This document shows, piece by piece, positions 12,033 through 64,000 of a DNA stretch of 64,000 bases. This DNA is from Diphasiastrum complanatum (Eukaryota > Streptophyta > Lycopodiopsida > Lycopodiales > Lycopodiaceae). Position numbers and translations under genes: made by a program. The notes under the pieces are model-generated. The model was not told where the DNA came from, searched no databases, and saw only the letters and a program-made list of their open reading frames with translations. Location: the NCBI GenBank assembly GCA_029204225.1, contig CM055113.1, forward strand, positions 19,005,746 through 19,069,745, read 5' to 3'. Positions within the stretch are counted from its first letter, which is position 1. Each line of letters begins with the position of its first letter.

Positions 12033-13786
12033 TTAACAAACTTTAAGTACAGAAAGCTTTGATCTAAACTTATCAAACTTTTCTCTAATGAGTGGCTTAG
12101 TGAAAATGTCAGCTAGTTGTTCGTCCATACTACAATGAACAACATTAATTTCACAACTCAGTAGCCTCTCACGTATAAAGTAATACTGAATCTCGATGTG
12201 TTTGGTTCTCGCATGGAACACTGGATTCTTTGCTAGTTGAATTCCACTATGACTGTCGCTATGTATGATTGTGGGATTTTCCTGTTTCATGCCAAATTCG
12301 TCCAAGATTTGTCTTAACCATATAGCTTCTTGTGTTGCACTACACATTGCCTTATACTCTGCTTCTGTTTAGAGCAACTATACTTTGCTTCTTACTAGAC
12401 CAGGAGAAGCAACTGCCACAAAGCTGGAATATATACCCTGTGGTGGATCTACAATCATCATAGTCACCTCCCCAATCTGCATCCACATAGCCACATAGGT
12501 AAACCCTCATGCTTCCTGTACACCAAGCCATAATCGGAAGTGCCTTTGACATATCGCAAAATGTGTTTGGCTACCTTCCAATGCGTTTCCGTAGGTGCTG
12601 CCATAAACTGACTTACAATGCCAATAGCATAGCATATACTGGTCTAGTCGTGGTAGGATAAATCAAGCTCCTTACTAACTGCCTATACAACATAGCATCA
12701 AATGGCTGTGATTCATCAAGCTTATAAAGCTTTTTACCTGGCTCAATAGGAGTGTTCACTGGCTTGCAATCATGCAACCTGAACCTGTGCAACAACTCTA
12801 TGACATACTTCACCTGTGTTAGACCCACCCCATGTCCTTTTCGCCACACCTCCACTCCAAGGCAATAATGCATTAGGTTGAGTCTGTCATCTCGAATTGT
12901 TCCATGAGATCCTTCTTGATCATATCTATCATCTCTTGATTATTTCCCATAATAATCAGGGCATCAACATAAAGAGCAACCAAAGAAACCATACCATCAA
13001 AGCATAAGACATAAAGATTTGGATCAGAGTGTGTTCTCACCATCTCCTTAGAATGAAAGTAGGCATCAATCATGTTGTACCATGCACGAGGTGCCTGTTC
13101 GAGACAATAAAGTGCTCTCTTCAAGCGACATACTTTATTCTCTTGTCCTTTTGCTACAAAGCCTTCAGGTTGATCCATAAACACCTCTTTTTCTAACTCA
13201 CCAACTAGAAAAGCAGATTTCACATCCATCTGATGCAAAGGCCAATCAAAATGTGAAGCTAAAGCAACAAGTAGATGTAGAGCATTCCACTTACATATTG
13301 GCGCAAAGGTCTCCTCATAGTCGATGCCTTTACTGTGTGCATAACCTTTGATCACCATTCTTGCTTTGTGCTTTTCTATGCTTCCATCTGCATGGTACTT
13401 AGTCCTGTACACCCATTTACAGCCAATGAGTTTCTTCATCAAGCTAAGGCTTCCTAGGTTCAAATGACCAAGCCTTTTATGCCACAATTCAGTTTGTGTG
13501 GAATGGACGAGATAAGTCCATGTTGCCCCTTGATTGTAGCATTCAACATGTACAATTTAGTGTTGGGCTCCCTTATACCATCCACAATGACTTTGAACTT
13601 TTGGTTCACATCCTTCACAAGGCAATGATCATGGGCAAATTCTACTTTCAACTTTTGATCAGTAATGACACCAACGGAAAGTAGATTTTTCTTCAAACCT
13701 GGTACATAAAGTACCTTCTTGATCGTCCTGCTTTTGCCATGAGGTAGTTGGATGGAAACAAGGCCTATCCGCTTGACCTTGCACAC
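12033..13786 (-). pseudogene. Copia pre-integrase / RT / RNase H with integrase core deleted
   Basis: The segment 13786-13460 is the post-protease region (KKVLYVPGLKKNLLSVG). The frame 13487-12873 opens with the GAG-pre-integrase motif WHKRLGHLNLGSLSLMKKL and passes at about 13427/13428 straight into reverse transcriptase (IGCKWVYRTKYHADGS). The whole integrase core is missing, yet the frame is kept. RT motifs MDVKSAFL and ALYCLEQAPRAWY follow. The active-site box reads YVDA instead of YVDD (about 12955-12981). After 12873 the frame shifts: the RT end is at 12873-12613, and RNase H is at 12552-12352 (YVDADWGGD) and 12347-12033 (ending LADIFTKPL). Confidence 0.9.
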
Positions 13787-13849
13787 ATCACCATTTACTT
13801 ATGAAACAGATGTTCCATTATCAAACTCTTTCAGACTACTAAACCAATC

Positions 13850-14819
13850 TTATTTACCTGTCATGTGTCTTGTGGCTCTCGAGTCAATGTACCATGCTTG
13901 ATCATCTTGATTAGATAACAATGCTGATATGAAGATGCTAGAGTCTTCAATTTCACTTTCGTCAACAAGATTACCTGCTTGCTTTGGTTTTTCCTTGTCT
14001 GATTCCGCCAAAAATTTCCGACATTTGCTCTTCCAATGGCCCTTTTTGCCGCAATGGAAGCATTTTGCCCTTCTTCTTGGTCTTGTTGGATGATCCCTCA
14101 TCCTCCTGAGTCTTGGCGAATTGCTGCTTAGACTTCTTCTTGCCCTTGCCTTTGCCTTGTTTTTGGCGTGTTGCAAGTGCTTGATTGTCAGTATTTTGAC
14201 GTCTAGCTTTCACCATTTCTCGTTGTTGCTCCTCCTGCATCAAGATTCCTATGAGCTCGTCAAAGGTTGGCAATCTTTCTCTTGATGCTATCCCACTCAC
14301 AAACATCTGATAAGGTTATGCAATGCCGCACAATGCATTGTGCACCAGCTCAACATCATGTATGCGCTCACCAATAGCATGCAGTTCATCCATCATTGTC
14401 TTGATTCTGGTCATATAAGTCTGAATGTACTCTCCTTGCTCCATTCGGGCACTATTCAGTTTTGACTTCAGAAACATAATCCTTGATGGATTTGATGTCT
14501 CAAACTGCTCCTTTAGGACATTCCATGCCTATCTAGGTGTAATGGCATCACTTATGTGGGTAATGATGTGGCCTTTCATTGACAAGTTGATGAATGTCAA
14601 AGCTCTCCTCGCCTTCCTGTCGAACACTTTAACGTCCGTTTCATTTGGCAGTCTTCTCTCATCACTTGTGACGACATCCCACAGTTTCTTCTCTATCAGT
14701 ATGTTTTTCATTTTGAATTTCCACACTGCATAGTTGGAAATCCCGTCGAATTTGCTATTTTCACTCAAAATGGACTCTCCCATGTTCGCCATCCCAAAAC
14801 TGTCTAAAACTGCAACCAT
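13850..14819 (-). pseudogene. Copia gag and protease start
   Basis: The gag frame starts at an ATG at 14819 and is broken near 14529. The next open segment (14306-13850) holds a good zinc knuckle, CFHCGKKGHWKSKC, and then the protease active-site region WYIDSRATRHM at about 13859-13890. The family motif is DSGATRHM, so the glycine after the catalytic Asp-Ser has become arginine. The leader upstream carries a perfect 25-bp tandem duplication (14996-15020 and 15021-15045). Confidence 0.85.
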
Positions 14820-16074
14820 AGGCTAAAAGAAGTGTTCTGAGCACTATGGCGATGTCAGTAGCTTATTCAGATGACCTGCTAAAATTTCACACCAGGGCGT
14901 CCCATCGCTTAGGTGGCATTTCGCAAGCCAAGTCACTCTCCAAACGTGAAATGCTTTTCACCTCACACTCCTGACTACCCGCTCCCTGAAAGGGGCAAAA
15001 GAGATTTGATGTCCACTGAGCAAAAGAGATTTGATGTCCACTGAGCATGTTCTCCACTGCAATCACTCTATTTTGTGGTACTGTACTTGCAGGTACAATC
15101 CAAGTGCCCTTCGTTTGGAGTCCGTAGCCCTTCGTTTGGGTCAAAACGGATAAAGGACTAGAAAATAGGGACTTTTTGTGTTTCTTCACCTTGAAGAAAC
15201 TTCAACCTTCAAGAACTTGGGACCCAACTTTTATTTTAATTTGAAAATTTTTAATGAAGTTGAATGGCCAATTTTCCTTCAATGGCCTTCAGGTCCTTTT
15301 CAAGCCTATCTAATGGCTTCTTCCCATCCAACGTTCCTCCTTGCTCAGATTGCTCGCGATCCAAGCCATTGATTTATCTACTGCTTTGCCTCTCTTCGTG
15401 CGCCAAAATTGGCTCTTGGAGACGCAGCTCCCTTCCACACGCTATGTGCTCCTCGCGGCTGGTAGCACGCGAGCTGTCCCACGCCTCTGCTTCCTCCTCC
15501 ACGAGCTCTCTGGCTCCAACTATGGTAGACACCCTTGCTCCCCACACAACTGATCTCTCCCTGCTCCACGGCTACCAACGGCCTCTAGGGATTTTCATAC
15601 TAGCACTAAGGCACCCACCATCATGCTCTTACAGCTTCAGAATTTGTCTCCTACAACTCAAGATCCAAGCTTTTGTGGTTCTAGATCCTAGGCCAGGGTT
15701 TTCCTTGCAAGTGTTGATCTTGGCTGACTGTTTATAGCTCTCTAGCTGGCCAATCCTACACCTCCGAGGTTGCCCTACAACAAGCAATCTCTTGCTTCAA
15801 ACCGTTCTTAAACCGGTGTCTGTTTGGATGCATACCATCTGTAAACACAAAGCAACCTCTTTACGAAATTTCAGAATCCCGTTTTACTAATTTTTAGATT
15901 CAACCGACAAGTCCTGTCTCCGAATCCTCTCACAGTTTCAAGCTTGGCAAGCCTCTGTATGCTAGAAATTGTGCACCAGTGCTTTACTTTCCACCTTCAA
16001 CCCTCCGTAACCCCGAACTATCAGAAGACTTCTCTTCTCTCGAAGCTCTCTTCAACGACGACACTATACTGTAC

Positions 16075-16087
16075 GGCTCTGATACCA
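16075..16087 (-). promoter_or_regulatory. Primer-binding site, initiator-Met tRNA
   Basis: The minus strand reads TGGTATCAGAGCC, the complement of the 3' end of plant initiator methionine tRNA. It lies directly inside the 5' LTR of the minus-strand copia element. Confidence 0.93.
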
Positions 16088-16361
16088 ACTTAGAATTTGC
16101 TTCAAACATGCTTACAGATCATGCTACATAGTAACATAGACAGAAAGCACTCTCCACACCAAGCTCACGTAGCAAGTGTATTTCTCAAAACCAAAATACA
16201 CTGTACATATAGTTCTTCACTATGGCAACCCATGCATGACCCAGGTTGCCATTGACGGGACGCGTGTCCCGTCGACTCGCCTCGTGGCGAGGCCAACTGG
16301 TCCTTATCCACTGATAGGACCCACAGTACAATAACATAGTAGTTCTACTTTAATTCTAACT
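16088..16361 (-). repeat. 5' LTR of the copia element
   Basis: 274 bp, the partner of 11705-11978, with many substitutions between them but equal length. It abuts the primer-binding site at 16075-16087 and the TSD copy at 16362-16366. The divergence between the two LTRs suggests an old insertion. Confidence 0.92.
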
Positions 16362-16366
16362 TATTG

Positions 16367-19300
16367 TACATAACATTACTAGTGCAAATTAACTATCCAT
16401 TGCAAAAAAAGTAAGAATCAACTACCATTTGAAAAAAAAATACCAATGTTACTAGCATTTGTTATGTGCAATTATACAATATATATTGAGTAGTAGGTTG
16501 AACCCAAACATGGAGCATAAGGCTCCAAGATGTCAATGACGTAGTGGGCGAAGCCTACATTGGTGTTGTAGGATTGTCCCTCTTACCCAACTCAACCAAC
16601 TTGCATTGACTTGATGAGCCTTCTATTGTGAAAACACAAAAAAGACCATTTTTGCTTGGTGTAACGCCTTGCATTCAAGAAGTTGATTGGAATCTATGGA
16701 CTAGAGAACTCCATTTATATAGAGTCCTTAATATGAAATGAACATACTAGTAAATAACTCTCTAACAAGACTAGCAATTCATGCTAGATAACAATGTTAT
16801 TGATCTAATGTGTGCAAGCTTGGACCGTGCCTATTGCGCCGTTCACATCTTGGAGCTTTGAGCTCCTTGTTAAGGCTCGCCCTATTATTTACTTGATGTA
16901 CAATGTGCAGTTGTGCAAATCAACGAGAATACAATTAGCTAGTGTTTAAAAAAATAAAGCCTCCCTAAAGTAATCATCGAAGTAGTCATCACAAGATTTC
17001 ATATGTGTGAACAAGAGTATCCATTTATATAGATTATAAGGTTTATTGTGACCGTTTTGTTGACCTTTTTATGCAAGCCTTCACTTTTGGTGATAAAAGG
17101 TGTATAATCTTTGTAGTATAGAAGGGGCCTTCCCATCAGTGTTAAAGTCAACAACTTAATGCGCATTTGGAATGTTCTTTCTAGAAGTTTTTTGACTAGC
17201 AACACAAACTTAAATGGCATCTTAGAGTCACAACCTTGCGATGCAAGCATGAAATGCTATTTGTACACCAAAAAATGAACCTCAAGAATTTTAACGGTGC
17301 TTTGTAGTTTGTTGATTTGGATATAACTTGTTTTAGTGCACACAAGGTGTAGGCTCTCAGTTATTTTGACATTCACATCCTCAAGCTCTGTATAATGCAT
17401 ATCGATACGATGCAAGCTAACTATTTGTTGCAAAAAAGTAAAAGCAAACCAAAAAACCACCCTCACATCTCAAGTTTAGATTGCATAGCAAACTTGAAAA
17501 TTTGAGTTGGATAAGAGTGTCCCATGTGTTTATGAAGGCTTGGAGTTGAATTGTTGTATGTGCATGGAAAGTGGACATTTAGTAGCCAATGCTCTAAAAA
17601 ATGGCTTGGCTTACAATGTGGTTAAATAGCGTACATTATAAATGTTGTATAGGATGATGCTAATGCATAGCATTATCATTGTTTTTGCATGCAACTGCCA
17701 CTCAAATTATTTAGCTTAAGGCAAGCTTGCATTTAGTAAAGGGTTGGTGAGGCAATTAAACTTTTTAGTGCTACCCATTGCTAATTAAATAGTGAAGGGT
17801 TAACCTAGAGTGGCCCCACTTGCAAATTGTTTATTCACCGAAGATTGCTCAAAAGCCAAGGTCTTGAAGTATTTCAACGAGCGCGTGCGTCTCTCTCTCT
17901 CTCTCTTTTTTTATATATATATATATATATATATATCCAATGTTCAATTCCTAATGACTATGATGCATTGGTATTTGAATGCTATGCATCTTGGTTTCTA
18001 AGGAGAGTTAGAACTTGGGACCAAAGAAACTTTGGATGCCAAGCTAACAAACTTAGTGGCACTCGTATTTGAATGCTATGGCCCAATTGTCAAATATAGG
18101 ACTTGAAAGGTCTCGATGAACATGGTATATATCTATATATGTTGTACAACTATTTGTAATTCCATTTAGCTAAATGACAAATGTTAGCTCTAACTATAGA
18201 CGGGGCCATTGAGTTAGGCTGATATGTGCTTGACTAACCCCTTGTTAGTAGCCATCATTTGCACCTTAGTTAGGCTAAGGAGTGTCTCCCTAGTCCCTGC
18301 TAATTGCAAGTGGAGCCCACACAACTAAAATTTTGGGCTTGGAGATTGTTATTAATATCCACTCCATTGCTAATTGTAATGGAGCTCCACCTTTACACAA
18401 CTAAATATCCAAGCTTGTTGATTGTTTTTAATATCCATTGTGGTAAGAAGGACACTCCTTTGTGGCAATGTAATTTATCAACCACAATTGCTTATCAATT
18501 GTGGTTCAACCCTCATCCCATAGTTGTAGGGCTATGTGAATAAGCAACATCTCTCCACCATGCAAAGAGACTTAGGGCTGATGCTCTCACTCTTTTTATC
18601 TTGGCCTCTAAGAACCAATTGTGATATAGCTTATATATTTGTCGTGTTTGCCACTCACACCCAACTTCCCCTATGTTAGTGCACTCTTACTTGCTCTAGA
18701 AGAAAGGCAAATATTCGCCACATGTACAAGTTTCACAATTGTAGAACTAATATGAAGTGTGTAAGATGTATCATTATCTCTTTTGAATTTGATCATATCC
18801 ATGAATATGTAGCTTGATTTCTTTTGGCATGCGGGGAGGAACTTCTATTTTTGTCTCACCATATGGACCTTACAAATAATGGAACTAGTCGTCGCGAGTC
18901 AATCCCAAAAGATTCTAGATTGTAGTTGCTATTTTATCTTTTTTTGTCTCAAGAGATGATGGCAACTTAGCTGCAATTTTATCTTTTTTTGTCTCAATAG
19001 ATGGTGGTGACTTAGCTCTAGGGGCACATGCTACCATTGACGTGATATCCTATATTGAATTAAAGAAAGACACGACTCTCCAAATGGTGGGAGCCAAGTT
19101 TCGTTTGAAAATCAGTTCCATTCATTCACAAATACCAAACTACTATGTTATTACTTCCTTAGTAGATCCCCACATGTCTCTAGCACTCTTAGGACAACTT
19201 GTTCCCCATGTGTCTTTCTCTGACTTATTTGTGAACGTTCAAGATTTCGTTCAACCTCATATTGCAAGAGTTTGAAAGGGCCCTTTTTTTAGCCTTTGAA

Positions 19301-19739
19301 GGCCCGTAATTGCTCATTGCTCAATTGCCATGCATTCTGCTTTTGTCTATGGCTTGGATGACACAACTAAACCTTCCTCCTGGTTAATCAAGACTCATGT
19401 TGAAGATGACCTCTTTCCATGGGACCTAGTGGGACACGAGATATGTCTGAAATCCATATTGGACTAATGATTATGTTAGCATTATCCTAAAAAGAGTTTC
19501 CGGGTCATGGGGACTTACTCTTAGTATGCTACCGTGATGAACAAGGTCATGGACCCATCACAAGGTCATGTACCGTCCACTCTCACTCATGGAAAATGAT
19601 ATGAAGGTCATGCCCAGAGTCCCCATGGCCCATGGCCCATGGGACACCCTTTAATCAGGGCCCCCAAGGGGTTGCTGCACCTCATAACCCTGCGGTTAAC
19701 CATTGCCTCGGCCTTTAACCGCAGGTAGCTGACAAAACC
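16367..19739. other. Non-coding stretch upstream of LACS
   Basis: No domain-bearing frame is seen. It contains a (CT)n-T-(AT)n tract at about 17889-17935 and a diverged direct duplication at about 18925-19017 (units of roughly 46 bp around a run of T and GTCTCAA). A second imperfect duplication lies near 18305-18440. The distal LACS promoter may be in the last part. Confidence 0.45.
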
Positions 19740-20298
19740 CAAGAGATATTGGCGGTGCCGCCCCCTGTTGTCTCTATCCGTTCGCTTCTCTGTTATCTCT
19801 CCGTTAAGGCCTTGTTATCTTTTAACCCTTTTAACGACCTTTTTAAACCTCTGTTATCTTTTGCTCTCTTCTCCTTCAGCGGTGGAGCTCGAAGCAAATG
19901 CGTATGTCTCGAATATATTTCTCTGTAGCGCTGCGATTGTTTGATCCGATCCACGTTTTTTTACCTCTGTGGGCGATCGGAGCTTGCTCTGCGGTGTCAG
20001 TCGCCCTTCGCCCTTTTCAATCCACTTTGCCTGAACAAATACGCTTCTCTGAAGCGGATTTTTGATTTAATCCTTGAGACAATTCAGCAATAGCAGCATC
20101 TCCACAGCTGACATATCTTTGCGATCCTAGGCTGAATTCCATACCTATTAGCTGAGTGAGATTCCGTTCATAAGGGCAGGGGTGCATTTGATAGGCTAAC
20201 CAGGAGGTGGGCTGGTGAAAAATCGATTACAGACTGTGCAAGAGCAGAGCTTGAAGGTTTTACAGATTTGAACGTGTAGCAGCTGCTATTCAGAGGAG
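19740..20298 (+). promoter_or_regulatory. Probable LACS promoter-proximal region and 5' leader
   Basis: This stretch is richer in G+C and in CT tracts than its surroundings. It has three GTTATCT blocks (GATAA on the other strand, an I-box-like core) between 19740 and 19870, and no upstream transposon. A 55-codon upstream ORF starts at 19898 and ends at TGA 20063-20065. The LACS ATG at 20299 sits in a good context (GGAGATGG). The transcription start, and any leader intron, cannot be set from sequence. Confidence 0.45.
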
Positions 20299-63559
<43,261 letters not shown>

Positions 63560-63814
63560 AACTCTACACAACCGTGACATATGTAGCATGTCAGCTGGAA
63601 GCTACTCAGCCGCTTATGTTCTGAAATTTTCGTCACCAAATTTGTTGTCAAAGATCTTTGTGATCTTTTCTGTCATTTATTTGCCACTGCAGTCCAACCT
63701 CAGAGCAGTCATTGGCTGGAAGCAATAATATCCAAAGAGTGTATTCATGGGAAATTCAGAAACATGCATTCCATTCTATTGATGTCATTGCTTTGTTGGT
63801 GTGCACTGTGTATT

Positions 63815-63884
<70 letters not shown>

Positions 63885-64000
63885 AGGTTCATGTAACCTT
63901 AAGCTTATGAAGTAAACCGAAGGTATTCTGAGCAATGGGACACTATATTCTAACATAAGGTCAGATAGTAAAGCTCTGTTTTTTATTATAGGTTCAGGAA
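63560..64000 (+). other. LACS 3' flank / 3' UTR
   Basis: Follows the TAA at 63557-63559. It includes AATAAT at about 63724 and a 55-bp (CT)n run at 63820-63874. No canonical AATAAA is seen before the window ends, so the polyadenylation site is not placed. Confidence 0.5.
63820..63874. repeat. (CT)n array downstream of LACS
   Basis: A pure CT run of 55 bases, 260 bases past the stop codon, possibly within the 3' UTR. Confidence 0.96.

Larger units (their letters stand above)
11705..16361 (-). mobile_element. Copia retrotransposon with both LTRs and target-site duplication
   Basis: Two LTRs of 274 bp each (11705-11978 and 16088-16361) bound a 4.66-kb element transcribed leftwards. The host 5-mer TATTG flanks it on both sides (11700-11704 and 16362-16366). 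A perfect initiator-Met primer-binding site (TGGTATCAGAGCC, minus strand) is at 16075-16087, touching the right LTR. A purine tract (minus-strand TTTTAGGGAGAG) is at 11979-11990. Gag, protease, pre-integrase, RT and RNase H segments are present in order. The integrase core is deleted, the RT has a lost catalytic aspartate, and several frameshifts exist, so the copy is non-autonomous and probably dead. Confidence 0.93.

Noticed and set aside
16075-16087. tRNA-like word GGCTCTGATACCA, here and at 44936 and 53352
   Set aside because: These are primer-binding sites inside LTRs; no cloverleaf surrounds them. No tRNA or rRNA gene was seen in the window.

Overview
The window looks like nuclear DNA from a land plant with a large, retrotransposon-rich genome. 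The evidence is spliceosomal introns in a plant-type peroxisomal long-chain acyl-CoA synthetase gene, Ty1/copia and Ty3/gypsy elements primed by initiator-Met tRNA, L1-like LINEs, and long (GA)n arrays. The species cannot be fixed from sequence alone; a fern or another large-genome seed-free plant is a guess.

The main gene is on the plus strand at 20299-63559. Twenty-three exons join in phase into a 683-residue LACS6/LACS7-type long-chain acyl-CoA synthetase, with an N-terminal PTS2-like peptide and all adenylate-forming motifs. Its introns make up about 95% of the 43-kb span. Intron 1 is 9.6 kb, intron 3 is 4.4 kb and intron 14 is 19.9 kb, and each carries transposon debris. A second probable gene lies on the minus strand at 6628-8558: three in-phase exons encode a charged coiled coil that I could not identify, and the 3' end was not found.

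Layout: 1-963 gypsy leader and gag (+), cut by a GA/CG array; 1105-6600 non-coding; 6628-8558 coiled-coil gene (-); 8971-9852 copia gag/protease (-) fused to 9853-11165 gypsy gag/protease (+); 11705-16361 a copia element (-) with two LTRs and a target-site duplication, but no integrase core; 16367-20298 mostly non-coding plus the LACS leader; 20299-63559 LACS. Intron 1 holds two LINE pieces and a gypsy protease. Intron 3 holds a gypsy gag/protease element (-). Intron 14 holds three LINE derivatives (-), a gag-only copia element (-), a gypsy element (+) with a copia element (-) nested in its reverse transcriptase, and a further RT-less LINE (-). Intron 18 holds LINE RT pieces (+).

The most interesting pattern is the LINE family. 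Several copies end in the same layout: a short stem-loop, an AATAAA-type signal, then a pyrimidine simple repeat ((TC)n or (TTTC)n) in place of poly(A). One of the largest GA arrays in the window, 474 bp, is such a tail. Two copies lack the reverse transcriptase and one carries ORF1 only, as expected of non-autonomous derivatives mobilised in trans. No transposon gene in the window appears intact.
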